NCBI GenBank assembly: GCA_036401375.1
Contig: DASWVB010000002.1
Coordinates: 310,001-374,000, forward strand
Length of the DNA: 64,000 nucleotides
DNA from: DASWUZ01 sp036401375
GTDB taxonomy: Bacteria > Acidobacteriota > Terriglobia > Terriglobales > Acidobacteriaceae
Direction: 5' to 3'
The notes under the pieces: model-generated
Seen by the model: only the letters and a program-made list of their open reading frames with translations
Told to the model about the DNA's origin: nothing
Databases searched by the model: none
Program-made: the position numbers and the translations under genes
Shown here: positions 9,278-18,749 of the stretch, in pieces
How positions within the stretch are numbered: position 1 is the stretch's first letter
Layout of the letters: each line of letters begins with the position of its first letter

Positions 9278-9525
9278 TTGTGTTGATAGCTGCACTTCAG
9301 GATTCTGGATTCGCCCGTCCTCAGACCGCGGGCAGTTCAAGAACAAGCTGTGAATCACACTTGCAATCTCGTTACTACCCCGCGAAGTATGGAATCATAG
9401 TCCTGCCGCCTGGTAACTCGTTTTCGCTGCACTGGGGGCAGAATCGGTTTTGCTGTCGGGATGCCTTAACGGCTCCCTTGCCCCATCAGCAGGCAGCAAA
9501 GTCCCCGCATTGCAGGACTCTAGAC

Positions 9526-12027
9526 GTGGCTGGCTGGGCAAGGACTACGACGATCGAGAGCAGCCGGTTCCCGCGCGCGGGCAGCCAGGCTGCCGCTCCA
9601 ACCGCTGAGCGGTCGACCCGCTGCGGACGCTTCGCTGCGTCCGCGCTGTGCGCCATGGGACTATTGATAGCCGGGTGTGGCAGCGCCTCGCGCTATGCGC
9701 CAGAGACGGCAAACCGGGTCTTCTTCATCAGCGCCCCGGCTACCACGCTGACAACCAGCGGCCAGGTGCAGCTGCGTGCGACTCTGGCCTCGGGGGCCGC
9801 CGCCCCGGTCACCTGGAGCATTGCCGAGGGGCAGAACGACCAGTTGCTGGGCCAGGGCAGGATCGATGCTACCGGCCTCTACACTCCCCCGGCGGCGCTC
9901 AGCCGGGATGCAGTCCAGGTACTGGTTACGGCGCGACTGCAAAGCGCCAATGGTTCCAACCCGCTCTCCCTAGGCGCGCCGGCTCCTCTTGCATCGGATG
10001 TGTTGACCGTAACCCCGGGCTTCCTGCAGCCGCTTACTCCAGAGACGGCCACTCTCGCCCCCGGCGCCTCGCTCGAGATCACTGGCAAGCTCGCCGAGGT
10101 AAATGGAGGCAGCGTCCGCTGGAGTCTGATCAACAATGGCAAAGAGGCGGGTGCCGAATCGGGCGCCATCCTCTCTCAGGGCTGCGAGCGTGGAGCGGCA
10201 AACTACACAACCTGCACTGCCCTCTATACCGCGCCCACTGTTGTGCCGGGCGCTGCAGCAGCTGTGATGGTCATTGGAACCGTATCCGGTGCGGCGGAGG
10301 GTGCGCCTGCCAGCGCCCCCGTATCGATTCGGCTGAGCAGCGAACACATCACCAGCACCCCTCTGGTCAACCAGCGGGTGCAGGCCGGCCCCATTCAGCT
10401 TGGTGCGTCCGGAGGAAACAACAGCGACTACGATGCGGATCCGGGCGGCAATGTCCTCGAGTGCTGCGGCGGCACGCTGGGCGCAATCGTCTCAGCCACC
10501 GATGGCGCTCAGTACATTCTCAGCAACAACCACGTGCTGGCGGAGTCTGACCAGGCTGTAGCGGGCGACACGATCCTGCAGCCTGGGCTGATCGACAGCG
10601 GCTGTTCGCCTCATCCAGCGCGCGGTGCCGGCCGGCCGGTCGGGGCGCTGCGCTACTACGTTCCGCTCTCCAACCCTCAATCGAACGTCGATGCGGCGCT
10701 CGCACTCGTCAATCCAGGAGCGGTGCAGGCCGACGGAGCGATTCTGCAGCTCGGGCCGAGAGGTCCACTCAAAGACGGTGAGTCGAGGCTCGAAGCGGCG
10801 CCTCCCGCAGGCGGACGCGGCGAGATGGTGGGCCCCTCCAGCTTCACTGGAGACGGCCTGCTCGAGGTCGCAAAGAGTGGACGCACCACCGGCCTGACCT
10901 GTTCGACGATCGACGCCATCGACCTCAGTGTTGCCGTCGATTACTTCAGGGATTGCGCCGAGAGCCAGCCCTTCTACACCAAGGTATTCAACGGCCAGTT
11001 TGGCATTCCCGGGGATGGGTTTGCTGACAGCGGCGACTCCGGCGCTCTGATCGTCGACAGCCGCAATGCCGAACCCCTCGGAATGCTGTTTGCAACCGGC
11101 ACGGACGGCAGGGGCGGCGGCTACTCCGTTGCCAACCCCATCCGGGACGTCCTGGCGGAGCTTGGCTCGCAGGCAGGCCAACAGCTCAGCGTGGTTGGCG
11201 GCGCTCAGCACCCGGTCGCGTGCCTCAACTATGACCGCGATACCTCTGATCAGGACTTCAGCGCGCCCGCGGTCACCAGCCTTGCCTCGCACCTGGTAGA
11301 GGAGCGCAACGTGTTGCGCAGCCTTTCTCCCCAGTCAGTGGAGAAGGCGAAAGCGGCCGCTCAGCTCGCCGATACCACCCTGGTACATCGTTCCGGCGGT
11401 GTGATCGGAGTCGCGGTTGGTCGCAGCGCGGATGATCCGCGGGAGCCCGCAGTTATTGTCTACCTCGACCGCACAGCCTCTGACGTTTCGACGTCCGGCA
11501 GGGCTCCTCAGGGGCCTGCAGCGGACACGCCTCGACCAGCAATGATCGGCGGGGTTCGCACCCAGCTGATCAGGACGGATGCCCGTACGGTGGCCGGCGG
11601 ATTAGCGCCTCTCACCCCCAGGAAGAATATCGGGATTCATCTCCCTGAAGATGTCCTGACGGCAGCCGGAAAGGTACAGAAGGACTATGCAAAGCAGTTG
11701 ATGGCCGATCCGGCAATCTTTGGTGTGGGAGTGACGCAGAGCTATGACGATCCCTCTGCGGCCGCACTGCTGGTGCTGGTAGATGCGCATCAGACGCCAG
11801 TCTCCACTCCAGCGCTGGTGGGCGGCCTTCGAGTGCGGTATGTGTTTCTCGATCGCTTGCACGTGACGAGGTCGAAGAATGCAGGATCGAAGAGTGCCAG
11901 CTCAGTGGGCTCCGGGTTGCCGCGCCCTGCAAGCTGCTCTGCCGCTCCCTCTGAGGCGCAACAGTGGTCTCCCTCCCGGCGTGACGCACTCTCGCCTGAG
12001 TCGATCTCTCCGGAGACTCAAAGATAG
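9526..12027 (+). CDS. Secreted/lipid-anchored trypsin-like serine protease with Ig-like N-terminus
   Basis: A long exported protein of about 833 residues. A hydrophobic segment ending in the lipobox LIAGC (cysteine codon near 9667) predicts lipoprotein processing. It is followed by one or two Ig-like beta-sandwich regions with a Thr/Ala/Gly-rich composition. The protease region shows a chymotrypsin-fold triad in order: His in ILSNNHVLAE, Asp in NVDAALALV and Ser in DSGDSGALIVDS. Further C-terminal sequence has two similar modules, each with GVIGVAVG- or FGVGVTQS-like strands. The start is uncertain: GTG at 9526 has AGGA 8 bases upstream, while 9271 lies in a hairpin. The target is unknown; a surface or periplasmic processing role is inferred. 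Confidence 0.75.
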   Translation: MAGWARTTTIESSRFPRAGSQAAAPTAERSTRCGRFAASALCAMGLLIAGCGSASRYAPETANRVFFISAPATTLTTSGQVQLRATLASGAAAPVTWSIAEGQNDQLLGQGRIDATGLYTPPAALSRDAVQVLVTARLQSANGSNPLSLGAPAPLASDVLTVTPGFLQPLTPETATLAPGASLEITGKLAEVNGGSVRWSLINNGKEAGAESGAILSQGCERGAANYTTCTALYTAPTVVPGAAAAVMVIGTVSGAAEGAPASAPVSIRLSSEHITSTPLVNQRVQAGPIQLGASGGNNSDYDADPGGNVLECCGGTLGAIVSATDGAQYILSNNHVLAESDQAVAGDTILQPGLIDSGCSPHPARGAGRPVGALRYYVPLSNPQSNVDAALALVNPGAVQADGAILQLGPRGPLKDGESRLEAAPPAGGRGEMVGPSSFTGDGLLEVAKSGRTTGLTCSTIDAIDLSVAVDYFRDCAESQPFYTKVFNGQFGIPGDGFADSGDSGALIVDSRNAEPLGMLFATGTDGRGGGYSVANPIRDVLAELGSQAGQQLSVVGGAQHPVACLNYDRDTSDQDFSAPAVTSLASHLVEERNVLRSLSPQSVEKAKAAAQLADTTLVHRSGGVIGVAVGRSADDPREPAVIVYLDRTASDVSTSGRAPQGPAADTPRPAMIGGVRTQLIRTDARTVAGGLAPLTPRKNIGIHLPEDVLTAAGKVQKDYAKQLMADPAIFGVGVTQSYDDPSAAALLVLVDAHQTPVSTPALVGGLRVRYVFLDRLHVTRSKNAGSKSASSVGSGLPRPASCSAAPSEAQQWSPSRRDALSPESISPETQR

Positions 12028-12041
12028 AGACGGCGGTCCGG

Positions 12042-13085
12042 CTAGTCGGCCGTGATTGCCTCGAGGGCACGCCCCTGCTTTTGCTTGAGGTCTGCGGCGA
12101 TCTGTCGTCCGTGGAAGCGCCCGTTCTCGATGAAGATCTCGTTGGTGCGATTGCCCGCTACTATGACGCCGGCCAGGTAGACACCCGGAATGTTGCTCTC
12201 GAGGCTCTGCAGGTCGCAGGCCGGGCAGCGATCCTTGCCATCCATCCTGATTCCGAGTGATTCCAAAAAGTCGAAGTCGGGATGATAGCCGGTCAGCGCA
12301 AAGACGAAGTCGTTGCGCTGAGTGACCGTGCCGGATGGGGTCGCTATCGTCGCCGTGTCAGCGTCAATGCTGATCACGTTGCTGTTGAAGTAGGCGGCGA
12401 TCTCGCCGTTCTTGATGCGGTTCTCGATATCGGGCAGGATCCAATACTTGATGTGCTCCCCCAGGGCGTGCTGGCGATGCACGAGTGTGACCTTCGCGCC
12501 ATGCCTCCACAGGTCGAGAGCAGCGATGGCGGCTGAGTTCTTGCCGCCGATCACGATCACGTTCAGACCGTAGTAGGGGTGCGGATCGTGGTAGTAGTGC
12601 AGCACCTTGGGCAGGTCTTCTCCCGGAATGTGAAGATAGTTCGGCAGGTCGTAGTAGCCGGTCGAAACAATGACCTTGGCGGCGCTGTGTACGCTCTCGC
12701 GTCCGAAGCGGTCGAGCGTAGTCACCCGAAAAGCGCCATCGCTGCCGCTCATCCCGGTAACCTGCTGGTACTGCAGAATATTGAGCCGGTAGTGATCGGC
12801 CACCTTCCGGTAGTACTCCAGAGCCTCGTTGCGGTTGGGCTTCTGGTTGGGGCTGGAGAAGGGGATATCGCCGATCTCGAGCAGCTCCGGCGTGGTGAAA
12901 AACGTCATGTTAGATGGGTAGTGGAAGAGCGAGTTGCAGAGGCATCCCTTGTCCACAATGACTACGCGAAACCCGGCGCGCTGCGCCTCGATCGCACATG
13001 CCAGGCCGGTAGGCCCCGCGCCGACCACCAGCACATCGGCACCCGCTGTAGTGTTCTGCGCATTCGAGCTCCGCTCGTTCACCAT
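12042..13085 (-). CDS. ypdA: YpdA-family bacillithiol-disulfide reductase
   Basis: A 347-residue FAD/NADPH flavoprotein. It has the FAD motif GAGPTG at residues 22-27, the family stretch KGCLCNSLFHYPSNMTFF with its diagnostic cysteines, and a second nucleotide site VIVIGGKNSAAIAALDLW. YpdA (Bdr) reduces oxidised bacillithiol in Firmicutes and in some other phyla with bacillithiol. It lacks a CxxC redox pair of the thioredoxin-reductase type, in agreement with the family. It sits alone, convergent with the serine protease; no bshA/B/C biosynthesis gene is in the window. The family assignment is firm; the substrate in this organism follows from family knowledge. Confidence 0.88.
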   Translation of the reverse strand: MVNERSSNAQNTTAGADVLVVGAGPTGLACAIEAQRAGFRVVIVDKGCLCNSLFHYPSNMTFFTTPELLEIGDIPFSSPNQKPNRNEALEYYRKVADHYRLNILQYQQVTGMSGSDGAFRVTTLDRFGRESVHSAAKVIVSTGYYDLPNYLHIPGEDLPKVLHYYHDPHPYYGLNVIVIGGKNSAAIAALDLWRHGAKVTLVHRQHALGEHIKYWILPDIENRIKNGEIAAYFNSNVISIDADTATIATPSGTVTQRNDFVFALTGYHPDFDFLESLGIRMDGKDRCPACDLQSLESNIPGVYLAGVIVAGNRTNEIFIENGRFHGRQIAADLKQKQGRALEAITAD

Positions 13086-13265
13086 GGTTCAAGCTTAGTC
13101 GAAAGCCTGCCGCAGGAGTACCCGCTCCGCCTTTCGAGCCGCTCCCAATCAACATGCCGTGCGCTTCGATTCGTTGACGCGCAAGGGAGCTGTGCCTAAG
13201 ATTAAGCTGCTCCGCAGCCCGCTCCATGCTCTGGTCCCACCTCAAAAAAGCCCGATCGCGGACCC

Positions 13266-16124
13266 ATGATAGGCCAGACCATTTCGCACTACCGCATAGT
13301 CGGAAAGCTGGGCAGCGGCGGCATGGGTGTCGTCTACAAGGCGGAAGACACCGAACTCGGCCGCTCTGTGGCGCTCAAGTTTCTTCCCGCCGAGCTCGAA
13401 CAGGACCCCCGCGCACTGGAGCGGTTTCGACGCGAAGCCCGGGCCGCCTCCGCGCTGAACCATCCGAACATCTGCACGATCTACGAGATCGGGGGAAGCG
13501 ATGGTCGGTCCTTCCTGGCCATGGAGTTTCTCGCCGGCGTAACCCTGGATAGCTACATCGCCTCGCGTCCGCTGCAGACCGATGTCCTGCTCGCACTCTC
13601 GATCGAGATTGCGGATGCACTCGATGCGGCGCATGCGAAAGGCATCATCCATCGCGACATCAAACCTCAGAACGTCTTCGTCACCGACACTGGTCACGCC
13701 AAGGTGCTCGACTTTGGGCTGGCCAAAGCGATGAACCCCGGACCGGCAACAGTCGACAACGGCCGCTCGGAGACGGTGGAATATGACGCAGTGCTCACCG
13801 AGCCCGGCTCTACGATCGGTACCGTCGCTTACATGTCCCCGGAGCAGGTGAGAGCGCGCGACCTCGATGCCCGCACTGACCTGTTCTCCTTCGGTGCGGT
13901 GCTCTACGAGATGGCAACCGGCGCGGCGGCCTTTCGCGGCAACAGCATCGGGACGATCTTCGAAGCAATACTCAATCGGGCTCCGGTACCTGCGCTACGC
14001 CTCAATCCAGACTTGCCTCCTGACTTCAACCGCATCGTCGAGAAGTGCCTCGAGAAAGACAGGAGCCTGCGCTATCAGCACGCCCTTGAGATTCGCACCG
14101 ATCTGCAGCGCCTCAAGCGGAGTTCGGAGAGCACTCCGGTCGTGAGCGATGGCCCGGCGGCGCCGCAGACAGCGGCAGCAGGACCGGGGCGGAGCGGCCG
14201 GAGGATTGCTGTTGCAGGCCTGCTCCTGCTGGCCTGTGCGCTGCTGGCAGCCGGGTGGTACCACCACTCTAACCGTAAAACGCAGTTCACCCGGAAGAAC
14301 ACAGTCGTGCTCGCAGATTTCAACAATGAGACCGGCGACCCGGTCTTTGATGACACGCTGCGTCAGGGCCTCTCCGCACAACTGGAGCAATCTCCCTTTC
14401 TCAGCCTTGTCTCCGATCAACAGACACAGCACACCCTGCAGTTGATGGACCAGAAGCCGGATGTGCGTCTGACCCCCCAGATCGCCTCCGAGGTCTGCCA
14501 GCGCACCGCCAGCGAGACAGTGCTGCAGGGGTCGATCTCACAGATTGGGACCGAGTACAGCCTGATCCTCAAAGCGATCGACTGCTCGACAGGCGACACG
14601 CTCGGCAGCGCGGCGAGCGAGGCCAGGGACAAGAGCCACGTCCTCGAGGCGCTCAGCAAGGCGTCGACGGAGATAAGGAGCAAGCTCGGTGAGTCCTCGG
14701 CCACGGTCCTGCGCTATGACACACCGCTGTTCGAGGCCACGACTCCATCTCTTGACGCTCTCAAGGCCTTCAGCTCCGGCATGAAGGTGCACTACAGTAC
14801 CGGCCCCGCTGCGGCCATCCCTTTTTTCAAGCAGGCCACCGAACTCGATCCAGACTTCGCCCTGGCCTACGCGTACTTGGGTCGCGCTCTGGGCGATCTG
14901 GGAGAGTCGGAGAGCGCTGTCAGCTACAGCAAGAAGGCCTACGAGCTTCGCGGCCGCTCCAGTGATGCGGAGAAGTATTTCATCACCTCTACCTACTACA
15001 TCCTCGCGACTGGAGACCTGCGAAAGGCCCAGCAGACCTGCGAGCTCTGGGCGCAGGCTTATCCGCGCTCAGAGGTCCCCCATGACTTCCTCTCCGGCAT
15101 CATCTATCCGACGCTCGGGCTCTACGACAGGGCTATTCCCGAGGCCACGGCGGCCATAGCCCTGAATGCGGACGATCCTATCTCATATGCGATCCTTGCC
15201 TTTGACGACCTCGCGCTCGACCGGCTTGACGCGGCCTCGGCTGTCGTCGAGCAGGCCCGCAAGCGCAACCTGGACTGGCCCGACCTGCATAGTTCCCAGT
15301 ACTACATCTCCTTCTTGAAAGGAGATAAGGCGGGAATGGCGCAGCAGGTGGCGTGGTCGGCAGGCAGGGCCGGTGTAGAAGGCACATTCCTGGACCACGA
15401 GGCGGCCACCGCCGCATTCTTAGGCAGGTTGAAAGAGGCCACTGATCTGACTCGCCGCACCGCTGCGCTGGAGGAGGAGGAAGGCCAGCACGAGTCTGCT
15501 GCCGACTACGAAGCCGAGGGCGCGCTGCGGCAGGCCCTCTTCGGCAAGCCAGCAGAGGCGCGGCTGGCTGCCACCGCCGCCCTCAAACTCTGGAAGGGGC
15601 GGGAGACACAATTTCTCGGTGCCTTTGTCTTTGCCAGGACCGGCGATGCGGCGCAGGCGCAGACCCTGATCGACGACTTGAGCAGGCGCCTGCCGGACGA
15701 CACCGTGGTCAAGTTCGATTACGTCCCTGCTATCCGGGCGCAGATCGCAATGGACCGAAAGAATCCAGGCGCGGCCATCGATGCCCTGCTCGGCGCCACC
15801 CCGAGTGAGCTGGGCGAGGTAGGCAGCGGCACCTTCTGGTTTGCGATGTACCCGGCCTACATCCGTGGGGAGGCGCAGCTTGCGGCGGCACACGGCCCCG
15901 AGGCAGCGGCCGAGTTCCAGCGGATCATCGACCATCGCGGCGTCGTCTTGAACGAACATATCGCCGTCCTGGCCGTGCTTGGACTCGCCCGTGCTTACGC
16001 GCTTGAGGGCGACGCGGCCAGGGCGCGAGCCGAATACCAGGCCTTCTTCTCGATCTGGAAGGACGCCGACTTGGACATCCCTCTCATCCAGGACGCAAGG
16101 ACCGAATACAGCCGGCTTAAGTAG
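13266..16124 (+). CDS. Membrane Ser/Thr protein kinase with TPR sensor region
   Basis: A 952-residue Hanks-type kinase. The kinase domain covers about residues 9-275: glycine loop GSGGMG (16-21), Lys38 in VALKF, HRDIKPQN with Asp131, DFG from Asp149, and GTVAYMSPEQ. All catalytic residues are present. One membrane helix (AVAGLLLLACALLAAGW) lies near 313-330. After it comes a domain starting NTVVLADFNNETGD, similar to FlgO/TolB-N-like regions, and then TPR repeats from about residue 500 to the end. Such kinase-TPR proteins are abundant in Acidobacteriota. The TPR part would lie outside the cytoplasm if the single helix crosses the membrane. The upstream gene is divergent; the ligand is unknown. 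Confidence 0.9.
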   Translation: MIGQTISHYRIVGKLGSGGMGVVYKAEDTELGRSVALKFLPAELEQDPRALERFRREARAASALNHPNICTIYEIGGSDGRSFLAMEFLAGVTLDSYIASRPLQTDVLLALSIEIADALDAAHAKGIIHRDIKPQNVFVTDTGHAKVLDFGLAKAMNPGPATVDNGRSETVEYDAVLTEPGSTIGTVAYMSPEQVRARDLDARTDLFSFGAVLYEMATGAAAFRGNSIGTIFEAILNRAPVPALRLNPDLPPDFNRIVEKCLEKDRSLRYQHALEIRTDLQRLKRSSESTPVVSDGPAAPQTAAAGPGRSGRRIAVAGLLLLACALLAAGWYHHSNRKTQFTRKNTVVLADFNNETGDPVFDDTLRQGLSAQLEQSPFLSLVSDQQTQHTLQLMDQKPDVRLTPQIASEVCQRTASETVLQGSISQIGTEYSLILKAIDCSTGDTLGSAASEARDKSHVLEALSKASTEIRSKLGESSATVLRYDTPLFEATTPSLDALKAFSSGMKVHYSTGPAAAIPFFKQATELDPDFALAYAYLGRALGDLGESESAVSYSKKAYELRGRSSDAEKYFITSTYYILATGDLRKAQQTCELWAQAYPRSEVPHDFLSGIIYPTLGLYDRAIPEATAAIALNADDPISYAILAFDDLALDRLDAASAVVEQARKRNLDWPDLHSSQYYISFLKGDKAGMAQQVAWSAGRAGVEGTFLDHEAATAAFLGRLKEATDLTRRTAALEEEEGQHESAADYEAEGALRQALFGKPAEARLAATAALKLWKGRETQFLGAFVFARTGDAAQAQTLIDDLSRRLPDDTVVKFDYVPAIRAQIAMDRKNPGAAIDALLGATPSELGEVGSGTFWFAMYPAYIRGEAQLAAAHGPEAAAEFQRIIDHRGVVLNEHIAVLAVLGLARAYALEGDAARARAEYQAFFSIWKDADLDIPLIQDARTEYSRLK

Positions 16125-16304
16125 ACAATAGCGGCCCGGGGTGGTGGGCAAGATTAGCGGCCTTCCGCCATGATGCTTCTACAACTCGTGCGCCTCCCGC
16201 GTCCGATGTTTCCACTTTGCACGGCGGCGGACTCTAAGCTAAGGTGTGCTTAGCATTCGACAGCGGTAGATCAGGTCAAGTCCGGTCGGGCCCTGGAGGC
16301 AGCA

Positions 16305-17315
16305 TTGAAGAAGATCGGCGTCCTCTTCGGCATGGAAAATACCTTTCCCGGCGCGCTGGTGGAACGCATCAATTCCTGGAACCTGGAAGGCATCGGCGCC
16401 GAGTTCGTTGAGATTGGCGCAGTGCAGATTTCGCGTCCTCCGGAGTACTCAGTCATCGTGGACAGGATCTCGCACGACATCCCGTTCTACCGGGCATTTC
16501 TAAAGCACGCGGTGCTCAACGGGACAGTCGTCATCAACAATCCGTTCTGGTGGTCGGCAGATGATAAATTCTTCAACTACTCCCTGGCTGAAAAGCTGGG
16601 CGTAGCCGTTCCTCCCACCGTCATCCTTCCCCACAAGTGTTACCCGCCGGGCACGACGGAGCGCTCGATGCGCAACCTCGAGTTTCCTCTGCCGTGGGAC
16701 CAGATCTTTGAGTACGTCGGGTTTCCAGCCTTTCTCAAGCCGGTCGATGGTGGAGGCTGGCGCGACGTCTACAAGGTCGACAACCCGCAAGAGTTCTTCG
16801 CCGCCTACGATCAGAGCCGCGACCTCTGCATGACTCTGCAGCGTGGAGTCAACTTCAAGGAGTACTTCCGCTGCTATGTCGTAGGTCAGGAAAAAGTTCG
16901 AATCATGCCTTATGATCCCCGCCGTCCGCACGCCGAGCGCTATGTGCTCGATCCGCCTGCCTACGACAAGCGGCTGATCCGCCGGGTTGAGCGGGACGCG
17001 CTGACCCTCTGCCGTGCGCTGGGCTACGATCTCAACACCGTCGAGTTCGCCGTCGAGGATGGAGTGCCCTACGCGATCGACTTCATGAACCCGGCGCCTG
17101 ATGCTGACCTGCACTCCGTCGGAGCGGAGAACTTCGAATGGATCGTCGAGGCGGTGGCGCGGCTCGCGGTGAAGAAGGCGTCCAAGGCTCCTCACCTCGC
17201 TGCCTTCCACTGGGGTGCGTTCCTGAACAGTGAATCCGCTGTACCCGCCAGAAAGAAGCGCACCGTCAGGAAGCATTCTTCCAGCAAGAAGGCCGCTCCG
17301 CCGGCGGCCGAGTAA
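16305..17315 (+). CDS. ATP-grasp carboxylate ligase (RimK-like)
   Basis: A 336-residue ATP-grasp enzyme expected to activate a carboxylate as acyl phosphate and join it to an amine. Visible features are the ATP-grasp Lys in FPAFLKPVDGGGWRD, an FKEYFRCYVVG strand pair, and the metal-binding EFAVEDGVPYAIDFMNPAP with the Glu/Asp/Asn trio. The N-terminal domain (KKIGVLFGMENTFP) is a preATP-grasp fold. A basic, Lys/Arg/Ser-rich tail closes the protein. The start is TTG at 16305, 5 bases after GGAGG (16295-16299); no ATG fits. It is followed after 24 bases by a GCS2-type ligase, so the two probably form an operon that makes a peptide or amide. The product is unknown. Confidence 0.85.
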   Translation: MKKIGVLFGMENTFPGALVERINSWNLEGIGAEFVEIGAVQISRPPEYSVIVDRISHDIPFYRAFLKHAVLNGTVVINNPFWWSADDKFFNYSLAEKLGVAVPPTVILPHKCYPPGTTERSMRNLEFPLPWDQIFEYVGFPAFLKPVDGGGWRDVYKVDNPQEFFAAYDQSRDLCMTLQRGVNFKEYFRCYVVGQEKVRIMPYDPRRPHAERYVLDPPAYDKRLIRRVERDALTLCRALGYDLNTVEFAVEDGVPYAIDFMNPAPDADLHSVGAENFEWIVEAVARLAVKKASKAPHLAAFHWGAFLNSESAVPARKKRTVRKHSSSKKAAPPAAE

Positions 17316-17339
17316 AAACGCTCAAGGAAAGTGCACCCG

Positions 17340-18443
17340 ATGCAGCCAAGCTTCAACATCGGTATCGAAGAGGAATACCAGACCGTCGATCCGGTCACGC
17401 GCGACCTTCGCTCCTACATCCAGACGGAGCTGCTCGCCGAGGGCAAGCGCCGCCTGGAAGAGCGGGTAACGGCTGAGCTGCACCAGTCGGTCATTGAAGT
17501 AGGTACTCGCGTCTGCCGCACCATCAAGGACGCGCGCACCGACATCTGCGAGCTGCGGCGGGAGATGGTTCGCCTGGCGCACGAGAACAATATGTTGCTG
17601 GTGGCCGGGGCCACCCACCCCTTCGCAGACTGGCGTGCGCAGGAGATCACTCCCAATCCGCGCTACGAGCGCGTAGTCGAGGACCTGCAGCTGGTCGCCC
17701 GTTCCAACCTGATCTTCGGCCTGCACGTGCACATCGGCATCGAGGACCGCGAGGCCGCGATCCGGGTGATGAACTCGATGCGCTACTTCTTGCCGCACCT
17801 GCTCGCGCTCTCGTCGAACTCGCCCTTCTGGCGCGGCATGAATACCGGATTGAAGAGCTATCGCGCAAAGGTCTTCGACAAGTTCCCGCGCACCAACATT
17901 CCTGACTCGTATGCCAGTTGGGGTGAGTTCGAATCGTATGTCAACCTGCTGATCAAGACCAACTGCCTCGACAATGCGAAGAAGATCTGGTGGGACATCC
18001 GGCCGCATCCCTTCTTCAACACCATCGAGGTGAGGGTCTGCGACATTCCCATGCGGGTCGAGGAGTCCCTTGCCATCGCCGCGCTCATCCAGGCCACCAT
18101 GGCGAAGCTGCATCGTCTTCACGAGCGCAATATCGACTTCCGCCAGTACTCGCGCGCGCTGATCATGGAGAATAAGTGGCGCGCCGGCCGCTATGGTCTC
18201 GACGGCAGCCTGATCGACTTTGGCAAGCAGATCGAAGTGCCGGAGCGCGAATTGATACATGAATATCTCGGCTTTGTCGATGAGGTCGTCGATGAACTGG
18301 ACAGCCGCCAGGAGATCGACTACATCCGCACGATGCTCGAGAACGGGACCGGGGCAGACCGCCAGTTGAGAGTCTTCCAACAGACTGGTGACCTGCGGGC
18401 CGTGGTCGATTACATGGCAGAGGAGACGCGGGCTGGACTCTGA
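17340..18443 (+). CDS. GCS2-family carboxylate-amine ligase (YbdK-like)
   Basis: A 367-residue member of the glutamate-cysteine ligase 2 family. The defining GIEEEYQTVD is at residues 8-17, and further family blocks are visible: LHQSVIEVGT, LVAGATHPFADW, GLHVHIGIED and HPFFNTIEVRVCDIPMRV. Most of the catalytic Glu/His positions of GCS2 proteins appear present. Family members make gamma-glutamyl or other amide bonds with ATP, though many YbdK-type members have no proven substrate. ATG 17340 is preferred to GTG 17331 because AAGGA at 17324-17328 is too close to the GTG. It is co-directional with the ATP-grasp gene 24 bases upstream, and two esterases follow, a grouping that suggests synthesis and release of a small amide. 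Confidence 0.87.
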   Translation: MQPSFNIGIEEEYQTVDPVTRDLRSYIQTELLAEGKRRLEERVTAELHQSVIEVGTRVCRTIKDARTDICELRREMVRLAHENNMLLVAGATHPFADWRAQEITPNPRYERVVEDLQLVARSNLIFGLHVHIGIEDREAAIRVMNSMRYFLPHLLALSSNSPFWRGMNTGLKSYRAKVFDKFPRTNIPDSYASWGEFESYVNLLIKTNCLDNAKKIWWDIRPHPFFNTIEVRVCDIPMRVEESLAIAALIQATMAKLHRLHERNIDFRQYSRALIMENKWRAGRYGLDGSLIDFGKQIEVPERELIHEYLGFVDEVVDELDSRQEIDYIRTMLENGTGADRQLRVFQQTGDLRAVVDYMAEETRAGL

Positions 18444-18749
18444 GACGGGACGCAGAACACGATGTGCCGCGCAAAGCATCTTCGAGTAGAAGAAAGCGAA
18501 CGAAGAACTAGGCTGCGCGTTTGGACTAGACTGCGCCTTGTTCAAAATTGAACAGCGAATTCTTAGTACGTTTTGTATTGTCAAACTTGTAGGTAGGTAG
18601 ATGTCGAGTGATGATACTGCCGGTGGCCACCGGTGGTGTGCGGCAGAGGTACCCCGTACATCTATTCTTCGCCACCTGCCTACTGATTTTCTGCAGGCAC
18701 CTGCGCCCCGTCCGGCTCACTCTGCCCGCCTGACCGCGGGGCGCGGTGT
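18444..18749 (-). other. Intergenic region with a hairpin, no gene seen
   Basis: This convergent gap holds no believable ORF. A relatively AT-rich stretch lies at about 18536-18600. An inverted repeat GCGCCCCG (18703-18710) and CGGGGCGC (18737-18744) lies just after the stop of the minus-strand esterase; its 26-base loop and lack of a U-run make it a weak terminator candidate. Confidence 0.35.

Noticed and set aside
9271..9525. Possible longer start of the serine protease at GTG 9271
   Set aside because: The codon lies in the stem of a hairpin that ends the upstream gene, and the extension has no signal-peptide character; GTG 9526 has an AGGA site.
9521..9625. tRNA-like stretch near the protease start
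   Set aside because: No acceptor stem, no GTTCRANYC T-loop and no anticodon arm.
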